Of a stretch of 64,000 nt of DNA, positions 35,576 to 47,471 are shown piece after piece. The stretch is taken from NCBI GenBank assembly GCA_026413225.1, contig CM048553.1, positions 141,802,690 to 141,866,689 on the forward strand, given 5' to 3'. The notes beneath the pieces were generated by a model. That model was not told where the DNA came from. It made no database searches and saw only the letters and a list, made by a program, of their open reading frames with translations. Numbering within the stretch: position 1 is the stretch's first letter; each line of letters begins with the position of its first letter. The DNA is from Otis tarda (taxonomy: Eukaryota > Chordata > Aves > Otidiformes > Otididae). Position numbers and translations under genes: made by a program.

Positions 35576-36894
35576 GCCCCGGAGTTGCTGGATGGTGGCC
35601 AGTCACAAGCACAAGTAATCTGCTTGCAGCAACAGTCTTGGAAATGGTGAAAGTCAATATGAAAGTTCAAGCCCAGAGTCTTATACATGTCTCTCAAGAC
35701 TGGGTGAAAGTTTCCCACAATCTGGCTTTCAAGGACCTTGGCAAGTTCGGGTCCTGGAGCGTCTGGCTCAGTACCCGGAGGCTGCATGACACACTGTGCT
35801 GGCGTGGCCTTGGCATAGGGTGAGATACCGTTTTCCTTAATCACACGGGGGTGAAGTTACTTGTCATCATTTGAATGAGAAGAAATTTGGTCTGTGCTCC
35901 CAGGAGGAGAAAACACACCTCCTCCAGATCCCCTCAAGCTCAGCATCCTCTTGTCTCCACTGTTACATTAAAGCATGAAGAGCCAATAACCTTAAGACCA
36001 TCTCATTACAGGCATGTGGGATTCGTCATGACAACAGCTGCCTGTACTTACTACTGTCTGCCCTCTTTTGCATTCCCCTGCTCCATTTTCTCTTCAGCCT
36101 CAACACTCAGGTTTTACCTGTGTTTTCAATTTAGGTTGATCTCAATGTGAAATACCTGTGGAGCTTTACTGGGAACGATCAGTGAAACTCTGAGTAGATG
36201 CTTGGGCAAAATTCCTGCTAGGATCAAGCCCTGGCTGTGCCTGGATGAGGACTTTGGCCTTTGGTCCACGTTTGTGCCACAGCAGTGTGTTGTAGCTGTT
36301 TCTGCTGGGGTTGAAGCCAGCAGTTGTACAGGACATCGTTATTCAGCTTAGATGGGCAGTGATTAAATACCATACCATACAGTGAGATGATAAAAGCTTT
36401 TCTCGACATGCAAGCTAATGTGGAGAAGCAGAGCCATATGGTCTACAGGAGTTTCTCAAATACATTAAGGACAGCACTGGATGTCACTGGGAGAGCGGGA
36501 GAGGCTGCTACTGGAAAAGCAAGGAAGGAAGATGAGCAAGCAGGCAGAAGCAGTGGTCCACAGAAGCTGAGGGAGCCGGCACACAGATCCTCTTGCTCGG
36601 TGCTGTGGAGAGAAGCAGCTCTCTCCTGTGGGCTCCTGCAATGGCTAGGGACGTGGTGGTGCCAGCAGCCACTGCACGCAGCACTCCACCACAGCTACCC
36701 AACTCCATGCCTTTCTTTCTCCCATGAACGGAAAAAACCTTCTGGGAATGGAGATATTGCCTAATGCTCAAGCTGTGGGACTATACCAGGCCAGTTTTAC
36801 TAACGCTGGAGCGAATCAGCTGCTTTTACTGCAGGTCCTTCTGACTTTGCCTGTGTGGGAGTAAAGACAATTGCCCCCTGACTTTTTCCTGCGG

Positions 36895-36975
36895 AGCCTG
36901 CAGTGTGATGAGATATATTTAATCTGCACAGGCTGGCTAATGCAGAATGGGGTTTAACTTTGATTAAGTTCTAGC
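36895..36975. promoter_or_regulatory. Candidate TCF/LEF-containing element
   Basis: Contains gatatatttaatctgcac, a homeodomain-like ggctaatgcag, and 'ggtttaactttgattaag', in which ctttgat is the reverse of the TCF/LEF consensus ATCAAAG. These lie within 80 bp. No other explanation for the block is apparent. Low certainty. Confidence 0.15.
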
Positions 36976-38020
36976 GCGTGTTTTGGGCCAGCAGATTCTT
37001 TTCACAACAGTACCTCATGGCTTTGCGTGCTAGGACTCTCTCTAGGCACGTTGCAGTGTATGGCATGGGTGGCCTGCAGGCCTGCTCCGGCATTTGCTGG
37101 CGGGTTTCTGTGGCTGTGCCCGTGCAGGAAGCGTTTTGGGGAGCGGGCTGGCTCTTGTGCGGGAGGCAGAGGCTGTTGCTGTGCAGGCTGCAGAATTCCC
37201 ACGGAGATATTGCTTGCTGTGTGTCTGAAGTTCACCTCCACACACCATCAAGAGCACTTCATATCTTGCTGTGTAGCCTGCAAAACTTCTAATAGTTGGG
37301 TGGAACAATTATAATATAAATACAGTGACCAGGGAGACTTCCTAGTGCCCTGGAGCATTTGTACCTTGCTTTATTCCAGCCACGGGCTGCTTTATCACTG
37401 TCTTTAGGAAACATTTCCTTTTAAATGGGCCTATTTGCTTGTTTTTAAAACAGAAGTGACTTACACAATCAAAGTCAAGCAGTCTCAGATGAATTTCTGG
37501 TTCCTTTCACAGAAGAAATGTTGCCTTGCAAGGCATGTGACGCAAGCAGCAAGCTATCTCCTCACGCAGAAGAAGTTTGTCCTCCCTCTCAGAGTGAGCA
37601 ACCTGGAATGAATGATAATGAATAGATGCTTACTCTGAAGTGGGCTGCGGTGGCAGGAGACAAAACGGGGCTTTCAAACAAGAGGTGGATGGAGGAAAGG
37701 GGAGGGGGTAGGTCTGGGAGATCAGCAGTGATCCTGAGGTCTCAGGTCAGAGGTCCTGAGTGGGTACTTGGGTCCCCACTTCAAACCCAGCACAGGCAGG
37801 AGCATCTCGGAGTAACAATGATCTGCAGGGAGTCTAGTTGCTTGGGTTTTAATGAACTGGCGCTTTGGCTTTCTAGGGACCCGCACAAGACCTGCCCATC
37901 GTTTCTGCCAGCTTAGCAGAGAGATGCGGGCCTGGGAACCCGGAGAACAGGGCTGGTGTTTGTACAGGACAGGTCATTACAGAGGGCACGGGGAGAGAAA
38001 TGGGATAGCGAGGGACAGCC

Positions 38021-38042
38021 TTTTGGAGGCATTTTGGAGGCA
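38021..38042. repeat. 11-bp perfect tandem duplication
   Basis: ttttggaggca occurs twice head-to-tail (38021-38031 and 38032-38042) without mismatch. Confidence 0.9.
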
Positions 38043-38072
38043 CTTAGGTCCTCCAGGAATCTGCACCCGTGT

Positions 38073-38110
38073 CTTGCACATCAAGCTGTGCCTTGCACAT
38101 CACGCTGTGC
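38073..38110. repeat. 19-bp tandem duplication
   Basis: cttgcacatcaagctgtgc (38073-38091) is followed immediately by the same word with one A/C change (38092-38110). It is only 30 bp from the 11-bp duplication, so the two may reflect one slippage-prone patch. Confidence 0.9.
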
Positions 38111-38399
38111 CTGTTTGGATAGCACCCAAAGCCAAAGCTCTCAATCTCACACATATTTAACCACCAGTATTCAAGCTGGAAGCAAAATGAAAAGGAAAGG
38201 ATAGCCTCAGGGCAGGATACAGGATGAGCTTCCTACAGAAACTGCTCTTTCAGAGGAGGACCTGTCTACAGAGGTTCCCAGGTCCTCAGGGGCACCCATC
38301 AGCTTACAGAACAGTTTTAACAGGCCTTGAAAAAACAGGGCTTATAGTTCAAACGTTCTTGTTGTTTGCCTCATTGTGAAAATACTATTTTTATATGCT

Positions 38400-38560
38400 G
38401 TGAGTGTTACCGCAATTTGAGTATTAATTAATTAATTGCAGCATGCAGTAGCTCTGGGACAGATGAGGTCTGTGAGGCTGATTAAGCCCTTCTCCAAGTC
38501 AGTAGCAGCAGCAGCAGCAGCCAGAGAAAAATAAGGACTCTGCCACCAGAATCTGGCGAA
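38400..38560. promoter_or_regulatory. AT-core block with AGC triplet run; candidate element
   Basis: A perfect attaattaattaattgc run near 38430 lies inside a mixed block with gcagcatgcag and ggctgattaagcccttctcc. It is followed by six or so AGC triplets at 38504-38521. The homeodomain-rich core suggests a conserved element; the triplets are a simple microsatellite. Confidence 0.2.
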
Positions 38561-38931
38561 TCCATCCAGCAGCTAAATAGTCAGCTGAGAAACAAGCAAG
38601 CTGGCATTGAACAGGTGACGTGTGGATAATGGCACTGGGAAGGTGAGGGGACAGCACAGCACCTGCTGGCATGACCTGGGCCGTCAGCTGTCATGCGGTT
38701 GTGCTGGTTGTGCCTGAGCTCCTCTCTGTCCTGAGAGAGAGAGACACACTTGTGTCTGCCCCAGTGAGGGCCAGCTGCTCTCCAAGGGATGGGGAGCTGG
38801 GAACTGCGGTGACCCCACACCAGTCCTGCCCTTGGGCAGAGCTGGGGGCTTGAAACAGGGTCCATCCACAGCCCCAACACAGGGATTTTCCCCTAGGAAA
38901 TTCTTCCTCCCTTTTTATAATGTCTTAAGAG

Positions 38932-38959
38932 AGGCACTGGTTTCTAGGCACTGGTTTCT
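38932..38959. repeat. 14-bp perfect tandem duplication
   Basis: aggcactggtttct occurs twice head-to-tail (38932-38945 and 38946-38959), identical in both copies. Confidence 0.92.
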
Positions 38960-41042
38960 GGTTGCCCTAATTCAAACTGGCCTAGAAGTCAACTGGATTT
39001 TCTTGTTGGCCCCAGCACGCATCCTCACATCTCCCTCACAGACTCACCAGCTAGTGCCAAGCTGCAATGGCAATGCACACAGTGTCCCCGCTCTGGTGGG
39101 ACCAGCTGCCCTCGCGCTGTCGCGGTGCCCCAGCTGTTGCCAGCTGCTTGCAGGGACCTGTGCCTCGGGGTGCAGCCTGCGGCATGATGCAGCTGGGATT
39201 TCCTACCCGCCGTGCACCCGCTTGGCCACAGCCTGGAGCCTCCTCCCCAGCTTTCCCCAATGCCAGGCTTGAGTGCCATGGCATTTGGAGACAAAGCCAA
39301 CCAAGGAGCAGCCACAGTGTGGACAGGCTGAGTTTGTCGTGTGCTCTGGGTGTTTTCTATTGGGCAGCAAAGCAAGGTTGTGTTGAAGGACCATTCAGCC
39401 ACACTCCAAGCAGGCTGCTACAGGGTGATGTTTTCTGTTCTTTTTAAAGACAAAAGAGAAAGAAGAGTCAGAATTCCCTAGCATGTGTATTGAACTCAAA
39501 ACCAAGAGAACACGGTGTGTTTCTGTAGGACCTACAGTTTTCTGCTCTGCCCATGCGCTGTTTGACAGCAGCGGCAGTGGACACGCATCAATTGCCCTGG
39601 TCCTGGAGCTCAGCATGGTGCTAGTGGCCCACCTATGACATTGATTTCCAGGCAAGGGAATCACAAGGTACAATAAAAACTGTTTAATTTAGGCAGAAAT
39701 GAAAATCAGTATTTTCTGAGTGCCTCATCGGTCAAGGAGGAGTTGGGCTGAATAATTATTTTCAGGACTACCTGAAAGGCTTTTGCTCTCCATTTCAGAC
39801 AAAGCTGCAGCTCCCAGCAAACGTTCAGGCAGGTATATTTTGAAAGGGTCCTTGGTGGGGCTCCTGCAATAAGCACAGCCAAGCCGTACATGAGTTAGCA
39901 CATTTGAGAGACAAACCAGCAGAACGGGAATAATCCAAATCTAACCCAACACCATCTGCCGTGCAAGGCACTGCGGCTGTATACAAAAACCTCATTAGTA
40001 CCCGATGAGAGGGAGGCTGGGCCCACAAACAAATGTATTTGTAATACAAGGTATGTGTAATGCTGTCAACATGCATGTGGCTCATGAAGAGGGGACACTT
40101 GTCCCTGCTGGCAGCTCTGCCAGGGCTGGCCATAGTGAGACCCACAGGAAAGGCGGGGGGGGACAAGTGTGGCACCTCCTGAGGGTGGGGAGACTCACAC
40201 TTAGGCATCCCCAGGGACCAGCCTGGGAAAGCCCGGTGGTACAGAACCTACGGCAGAGGAAGATGAAGCCCAGCTAGGCTTAATTTCTTCCCTGTAGGCC
40301 CGTGTTGATCAGGGTGAAAGTCAAAAGCAGCAGAAGAGTGAGGAACCAAAATAAAAGCAGTCACATCTGCCTCCCCTGCCCCAGGCTAGCAGCTGCCGGA
40401 GACACGGGGACATAGCAAGCCTGAGGGTCGCTGGCTGTGCTACACCCGCTGAGCTGCTCACAGCGGCCTCTGCCATGGCCCCAACATGTCCCACCAAGCC
40501 CACCTGTGTCGCTGGTGCCTGAGTTGTGGCAGGACATTGGGCCCTGCTGCGCACCACAAGCAGCAAGAAGTTATTTGATGCTGGCGGCGGGGTTGTCACT
40601 TCAGCTGTCCCCACTGGCTGCCAGGGGCCTGGTCTGCAGCTCCCTCTGCCTGGCATCCCCACAGGGACACAGTGCTGGAGAGCTGCTGTCCCCTCGGGCA
40701 AGGGGCATTTGGGGCCCAGGTGGTGGCAGCAAGGATGGTGGACCTGCTCTGCGGGGCTGTGGGGAGAAGCCTCCCCCCAGCTCTCACCCTCCTCCCTTCC
40801 CTCCTCTCCACAGCTCACCAGCAACCAGCCTGGGGACTTGCAGGCAGGATTTGTCCCTTGGAGGCAACTGCTGAGGTGGAAGGATGGGGCTTGTGCCCCG
40901 CCATTGCCACAGGATGGCTGTCAGGCTCAGCTGGAGCTGCTGGCTTGGTGGGAAGGATCTGTGTCCTGTGCCAGCTCCTGCTCCAGGCTGCAGCAAAGAC
41001 GAGCTCGTGATCCTCGGCAGGCACTGGTGCGAGGCCAAAATT

Positions 41043-41076
41043 TGTTGTTATTATTATTATTATTATTATTATTTAT
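41043..41076. repeat. (ATT)n microsatellite
   Basis: About nine tandem ATT triplets after a short GTT lead-in, ending in atttattg. The strand bias matches an A-rich or T-rich retroposon tail, but no element body is recognisable beside it. Confidence 0.9.
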
Positions 41077-42214
41077 TGCTTTATTTTTAGCTGAGCACTT
41101 GTGTTTGTGTGACCTCTCCCGTGGGGCAGCTCTGGCTCCCCGGGGAGGTCTGGAGGCGCACGCGGCACAGTGAAATCCCAGTGCAGGAAGAGACGGCACG
41201 AGGTGCGGGCAGGGAGCAGGCTGGGGATTGGAAGGGGAGAGGATGGCAACTGAGACTTCAAAGCAGATACAATCCGGGATATTAAAAAAAAAAAAAAGTA
41301 ATTAAACAGAGGGAGGCAGAATTAAAGGGTCACTTCAGGGCTGCCACGTGGTAGCATCTTTAAAGCTGTCGCGCAAGTGCAGCCTGGTGTAAGAGCTCAG
41401 CGCTATTATGGGCTACTGCATTGCAAGCTCCCTCATTTTCTCGCTCCATGCAGTGAAATACAGTGGTCTAAACCAGGAAAGCAGCTTCTCAGATGCAAGC
41501 CCCTGCAAACGGTGAGGACGGACAAGCGCTGTGCCGCAGCAGCTGCCTGGCCATGCAACCCAGCGAAGAGGGTTATGTACTTCCTTGGCTTTGCCCCTTG
41601 CCCTGGGGACCCTGCCTGTCCCCAGGGCTTGTCCCTCCCCTGGTACAGTATTGAAGGAAGAAGCCGTGGTGCAGGTCCATCGTTATTTTCCTTTCCTTTT
41701 AAAGGAGAAGGAAAAGTCCAAAGGAGAAGCGGACTGTGCCTTCTCCTGCTGCTTCTTAAATATCTGGGATGCTGGCTGGCTCCCTCTCCCAGCCTCGGAT
41801 TTTGCATTCTTCCCTCTCATCATCCCATCACAACATTGCCACTTCTGACACCCTCTGATGCCCAAGGTCATGCCTGGCTCGCTGAATTTCCTGCTCTCAT
41901 ATGTTTCATCTTCCCTTTCCCTGTGCAGCCCCTTGGCCAAAAGCTACTTCTCAGTTCAGTCACCAGCTTTGCTTCTCCAGATATTTTGTTCATTTCAGCG
42001 GCTTCTGAGTTTACCTCTGGCTTTGGAGGAGCCCAGTCCTTTAAAACCCCTGAGTGACAGCAGCACCATTTTAGAGTCTGGAACAGCTCCTTGTTGGTGC
42101 AGTTTCTCTGTGTCTTAGCTTGCTCCGTTCTACTGAATGCTTTCAAGAATTACAGCCTGAAAACATTGGAACAGGCAGGCTTTATGCTTTGCCTCTCTTC
42201 ATAATTACAGTGCT

Positions 42215-42450
42215 TGCGCATTTAAAGTGATTTAGTTAATGTAGCATTTTAAATTCCACACAATTTCAGGAGCACAGGGGGATATATTAGTCTGAATTAT
42301 TTCCTGCCAAACAATTTGGCCGTGAAAACTACGGAGGCTGCTCGTGGAGGTGTGCTGGGGGCAGAAAGCGCGCTCCACCGCAGCTCGGATCCACATCTTC
42401 AGCCCCGGAGAAGGAGTTTCTATGGAGACATTTGCAGTAAACAAATGTAT
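42215..42450. promoter_or_regulatory. Candidate conserved element with CpG-rich flank
   Basis: The left half has gcgcatttaaagtgatttag, ttaatgtagcattttaaatt and cacacaatttcagg, followed by gtctgaattatttcctgcca. The right half keeps many CpGs (cgtgaaaactacgg, aagcgcgctccaccgc, ctcggatcc, cccgg). An AT-rich homeodomain-like core beside a small CpG-rich patch could be an enhancer or a minor promoter. I see no TATA box or initiator that would decide. Confidence 0.25.
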
Positions 42451-45433
42451 GGCTCCTCTGGCGCGCGTGGGTGCCGCAGCCTCAGCCCTGCAAGCTCTTG
42501 GGCTGTGTTTTTTTGGCAGGGTGGTGATGCTGATGAACCCTGGCCTGTGCCCCCCGCCAGGCCCTGGCCCTGGCCACCTGCAGCGTTGGCTGGGGACAGC
42601 GAACAGGAGCAAGATTTCCCAGTACTTTAGCTAGGGGATGAATTTTGGGGGTCCCAGTGTGGTATCCTGCTTGCCTGGCAGCTGTAAACACAAATTCCTT
42701 TAAATCTTTGTGTGCATGTAGCTAAAGGTGGGGAGAGCCACAAAATCCTATGTAAAAGCAGAGGGGTGGTTTCATGCCTCTTCCCAGCGCGTCTCAAGCC
42801 ACGTCCCCCTCTCCTGTGTCTCCCCATGCTGTGGTGCCCAGGGCTGGAGACTCACACCCCACCAGGCAGCACTGAGCTTCCCTGGGCTCCACTCCCCAGG
42901 TCTGCAGGGGGTTAAAAGCTCTTCCTGTGAGTCTTTAAACCATTTCTTCACTGGGATGGCTCAGCAAACCAGAAAGTGAGGAGATGATGCTCAGTTACCT
43001 TCTGCTGGTCTAAAAGGCATTTTTCCACTCCCTTGCAATACCCCAGCGGAGCTTTCCCGGATTCTGTGTGATGGGCAATTTCCATACAAGTAAAATGCCT
43101 GTCGCTCTTTTCATGGAGGTAGACATGTTAGCTCCAGTACCCCAGCTAAATATTGTTCAGGTAATAACCAAGAACTCTGTTATGTCTTAATTATTTTTCC
43201 TATTAGGGCTTCTCTTGCTGTTCCAGCTCAGCAGAGCGCTCTCCTGTGCATCTGCTCTCAGACTGCAGCGATGCGTCGTGCTGGGCTGCTCAAAGGCTGC
43301 TGCTTCTCCGGGAAGGGCTGCCTGTCACTGAAAGCTAAAGCTGAGCCCTGCATATATAAAATATGCTAAACTTTCTGCCATTAGGTAAAACAGCCAATGC
43401 GGCCACCGATAAATTTGATCTCAGAAGACCAGACGAAACAAAGCAAGGACTCACCAGTTAAGTGCACAGCGTTATTTCTACCACAGTATTATTTCTGTCA
43501 CAGCATCCAACAGAGCAATTGCTAATGGACCTGTACAAAATGTGACCCTGTATCGATTTCCAATCGAGCTGAGCTGGCTCAAGTGTGGGCTGCAGCTCTC
43601 CAGGAGTGCCATCCTGTTAAATCTCAGTGTGAAACAGGGATAGAAAAGGCTCTTAGGATACTCATAACTGTTGGAAACAGGGAAAGTCAGACAAAGCCAG
43701 CTGAGAGTCCCTTGTTTTAGCCCTGGCTTGTGCTTTATGGAGGGGACAGGGGAACAGGCAGACGGCCACAGGGTGCTGAAGGTGTCTCGGGGAACATCAG
43801 AAACGCCTCGTGCCTTACAGCCCAAGTGTGTGCCTTCAGTGACACACCCCAGAGCTGCTTTGCCAGCAGTGCTGATGCTGGTTAATGGCAAGCGAAGCTC
43901 CGCAGCCCGGCAGCAGCTACCACAGCTCGGCCCTGCCCCGGGAGTGGAGGGGACATTTGGCACAGCCTTGGCGGTGGGCCATCACACAGAGGGGCCATGT
44001 GAAGCAGAGGCTGTCATCACGTTAAAATCCCCTTAGTCTTGCTCAGCTGTAAGAAGAGGTGATTCAAGCGCGTTATGAAAACACCACGTCCTTGGGCAGC
44101 GGGGTGATGACGGGGTTTTAGGCACCCGTCGCTGCCTATCTCTACCTAAGACCCAGGACTTGCCCTCCACGGCACCTGGTGGGACCTTCAGCTGGGCCAC
44201 GGCCCTTTAGGATCCTTCACATTTTGGGATTGCAGCGGGGCTGTGGCTTGTCATCTCAGTAGGACACCTGACCCCCACGCGTCGCAGGTGAGTGCCCCAC
44301 TTTCACTTGAAGGAGTGAATAAGAGTGCCCTGCTCCTGCTTGCTTTTCTAGCTTGCTTCCTTTGAGAGTTAATAAATGTCTTGCTCTATTTTTTTGCACA
44401 ATAACAATAGCGTTTGGATCAGGGGAAATTTGCACAAGGGAAAAAAAAATACTTTGTCAGCCAACTGCGGCTTGTTTTATTCACCTGGTTTAGCTCTGAG
44501 CAGCTGGAAATTGGAGGAGCGCTGGGAAAAATACCTCCTGGGTGCGCCCTGCTCCTGTCGGCACGTGGGCTCTGCCGCAGGCAGCTCCCGCGCCCGGATG
44601 GCCTGACCTGCAGTGACCAACCTCACCTTCTTACATAAAGGCACTTACTGAACACGGGTTATAAAACTCAGCTTATCGGTTTCTGAGACACATGGCTGTC
44701 CCAGCGCCTTGGCCTGCATGTTGCTCAGCTGTCCCACAGGGAAGAGCCATCTTTGGATCAGAGGGGCAGAAAGGAGGATGGTGAAAGCTGACGACTAAGC
44801 AGCTCTGGAAGAGTCCTCGTTTTCTAGCCTTGCTGCCAGAGATGCTCTGGGGAGAGGCTGTGGCAGTAGCCCAAGCGAAGCTGCCTCTGCTCTCATGGGG
44901 CTGCTTCGTACACCCTTGGTTTCTTTAAACTAATTACTGCTATGAAAGCTCAGCAGCAAAACAAATTTGTGCAAGCCTTAATCTTGCTGAAACTCTGGTG
45001 ATACTATACAAGTAGCTCCAGTAAGTGAGGTTAGGAAAAACTCCTAGGGTAGACCAAGGCTAGATATAAAGGCCTTCCTAAGCCAGAGACCTTCGACAAC
45101 ATGGAAATAATCTAATTGGAAAAATACAGATTAGATATGGTAGGTAAAGAGATGCAAGAGTGAAGGAAGCAGGTATTTGCCATGCAGAAATACAGGGACA
45201 GAGGAGAGACCCTGTGATAAACTGCGGCAGTCAGAACAGCAAGGGTCTCAGCAGCACTTGGGTTGGGAGCGCAGCTCGAGCCAACGTGGGTTATTTGGGT
45301 TTTGCTGCTGTTACCAGCTTGGCAGCCTTCAGAAGTGACGCCCCGGCTGTTGAACACGTGGTGCAGAGGTGTTTTCAGCTTCTCTGAGTGCAGGATGCAA
45401 AGAGAACGAAGCTGCTTTTCTGGAGCATGCCAC

Positions 45434-45492
45434 TCGTCGCGGTTCGGTGCGAACGCTGGCTCGCGCTGCCTCGCGCTGCCTCTCCGCAGCGA
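45434..45492. promoter_or_regulatory. Small CpG cluster with 10-bp tandem repeat
   Basis: About twelve CpG dinucleotides fall in under 60 bp (ctcgtcgcggttcggtgcga onward), including two perfect head-to-tail copies of tcgcgctgcc (45461-45480). Neighbouring DNA has far fewer CpGs. This could be a minor, methylation-protected regulatory spot or a GC-biased slippage product. It is too short for a classical CpG island. Confidence 0.25.
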
Positions 45493-45787
45493 TCTGGACT
45501 GCTTTTGGGCTGCGGTCACTGTGCTCTGAGTAATCCAAGGGCTCGGCTGGCCAAGGGAATGGCTGGATCGCAGCCATACCCTCGCTGCAGAGGTGAAAGA
45601 TATTCTGCCTCAGCATCTGCTTACACAGCAGCCCGGTGCCGCTGTCCTCACCTGCTAATCAAAGCCTGTGACTGAGACAAGCCAATGCTGCCCTTTCACC
45701 CGAAGCTGCATTTCCTTCCATAGGTACTTAGTAAGGGGGTGTGCACTAAACTGCCACTGCCCCCCTGGGAATACATTTAGCAGGAAA

Positions 45788-46490
45788 ATCACAGAATTAT
45801 AGAATCTTTAAGGTTGGAAAAGACCTCCAAGATCATCAAGTCCAACCATCAACCATGTCCACTAAAACATATCCTCAAGTGCCACATCTACACATTCTTT
45901 GAACACCTCCAGGGTGTTCACTCCACCACTTCCTTGGGCAGCCTGTTTCTTTCAATAAAGAATTTTTCCCTAATATACAATCTAAATCTCCCCTGATGCA
46001 GCCTGAAGCCATTTCCTCTCATCCTATTGCTTGTTACTTGGGAGAAGAGACCAACACCTGCCTCTGTACAGCCTCCTTTCAGGTAGTTGTAGGGAGTGAT
46101 AAGGTCTCCCCTCAGGCTCCTCTTCTCCAGACTAAACAATCCCAGTTCCCTCAGCCACTCCTCATGAGACTTGTGCTCCAGACCCCTCACCAACTTCGTT
46201 GCCCTTCTCTGGACATGCTCCAGCAACTCAACGTCCTTCTTGTACTGAGCGGCCCAAAACTGCACACGGTGTTCGAGGTGCGGCCTCACCAGTGCTGAGT
46301 ACAGGGGCACGATCCCTTCCCTACTCCTGCTAGCCGCACTGTTCCTGATACAAGCCAGGATGCTGCTGGCTTTCTTGGCCACTTGGCCACACTGCTGGCT
46401 CGTGTTCAGCCGGCTGTCAACCAGCAGTCCCAGGTCCCTTTCCACCGGGCAGCTTTCCAGCCACTCTGCCCCAAGCCTGTAGCATTGCAT
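45788..46490 (-). mobile_element. CR1 LINE, 5'-truncated, ORF2 C-terminus largely open
   Basis: The tail-like atcacagaattatagaatct (45788) is on the left, so the element reads on the minus strand for about 700 bp. The frame at 45918-46490 is open for 190 codons of recognisable CR1 ORF2 C-terminal sequence, with words such as [39 protein letters not shown] and [14 protein letters not shown]. It lacks the polymerase core. The 3' part of the frame shows a small deletion ([10 protein letters not shown], missing the usual VVxHW residues). The 5' end is cut at 46490, exactly where a CATAGAAT-type word begins. A 190-codon surviving frame suggests a younger copy than those at 30.5 or 59 kb. Confidence 0.93.
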
Positions 46491-47009
46491 AGAATCATAG
46501 AAGATGCACTTTACATTCCTTCAAGCCTGGATTTGTGCTCCGGGAAGCCAGTGACAGATCCAGGACTGCCCTTAGGAGCTTCCAACTGGATGGGAACTCC
46601 TGCTTGCACCTCCCAGCCCCACTAAGCTGGAGGAGCTGCTCAGTGAGGACATGGCTGTGCAGGAAGATGAGCCCCAGGTGTGGGCAGAGCCCCAGACTGC
46701 GGATGGGACAACCACAGAAAACAGAGCTGTGAGAGCCTTGGAAATACCTTACAGCTTATCAGGCTGCCACAAGGCAGGAGTGGCTCTGGCTGTGTCACTT
46801 CTGACACATCTAGCCAACCACTGCTGGCTTCTTCTTGGTCTTGTGGTTGCTGTTCATGGAGCGTTATGTATTACTGGTTGCTCTGCCAGTACCATGCTAG
46901 GTTTGCCATGACCCAGGAGGACCCAAGCAAGGTGGATTTCAGTGGTTTTTTTTGTTCTTTCTGCATGGAGATGAGCGTCCATGGTGAGGTTTCTCCACCA
47001 CAGCAGGGT
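46491..47009. other. Non-CR1 sequence between two CR1 fragments
   Basis: About 520 bp beginning with agaatcatagaag, a word like a CR1 terminal octamer tail, followed by sequence I cannot assign. The next CR1 body (from 47010) lacks its own last 100 bp or so and its tail. This may therefore be a CR1 tail separated from its body by an insertion or rearrangement; alternatively the tail word belongs to the neighbour's integration site. No gene seen. Confidence 0.35.
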
Positions 47010-47471
47010 GGGGCATCCACAGCTTCTCGGGGTAACTTGTTCCCGTGCCTCACCACCCTCACAGTGAACAATTTCTTCCTTATGTCTAATCTAAACCTAC
47101 CCTCTTTCAGTTTAAACCATTACCCCTTGTCCTATCACTACATGCCCTTGCAAAAAGTCCCTCTCCAGCTTTCATGTAGGCCTCCTTTAGGTACTGGAAG
47201 GCTGCTATGAGGTCTCCCCAGAGCCTCCTCTTCTCCAGGCTGAACAGCTCCAACTCTCTCAGCCTGTCCTCATAGGAGAGGTGCTCCAGCCCTCTGATCA
47301 TCTTTGTGGCCCTCCTCTGGACTCTCTCCAACTGGTCCATGTCCTTCTTGTGCTGGGGACTCCAGAACTGGACACAGTACTCCTGGTGGGGTCTCATAAG
47401 AGCAGAGTAGAGGGGCAGAATCACCTCCCTCGACCTGCTGGCCACGCTTCTTCTGATGCAGCCCAGGATAC
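47010..47471 (-). mobile_element. CR1 LINE fragment lacking its 3' tail
   Basis: Homology to CR1 begins at about 'ggggcatccacagcttctcg' (3' UTR) and continues through the ORF2 C-terminus. A minus-strand frame at 47107-47445 shows [29 protein letters not shown] and [16 protein letters not shown]. The element ends at 47471 (cagcccaggata). The usual 3'-terminal segment and octamer tail are missing next to its left edge, unlike the other minus-strand copies, so it was probably cut by a later deletion or insertion. Confidence 0.9.

Larger units (their letters stand above)
34679..45787. other. GC-richer unique stretch
   Basis: About 11 kb with visibly more GC and CpG than the window ends, especially 39.0-42.7 kb. 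Long frames occur on both strands, as expected in GC-rich DNA where stops are rare, and none shows a protein family. The two longest (40526-41173 and 41377-42057 plus) begin only at GTG codons. The stretch contains several short tandem duplications near 38-39 kb, an ATT microsatellite at 41043, candidate regulatory blocks at 35.5, 36.9, 38.4 and 42.2 kb, and a CpG cluster at 45434. There is no diagnosable transposon, a contrast with the CR1-rich 4 kb that follows. Confidence 0.5.

Noticed and set aside
40526-41173. 215-codon plus-strand frame
   Set aside because: It starts at GTG, runs through GC-rich sequence and then the ATT microsatellite (giving a run of Leu), and has comparable frames on the opposite strand. 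Typical of chance in GC-rich DNA.
41377-42057. 226-codon plus-strand frame, longest non-LINE frame in the window
   Set aside because: It begins at a GTG, not an ATG. The first ATG is about codon 67. The peptide is low in recognisable structure and the region is GC-rich, where stops are rare. No domain or splice support.
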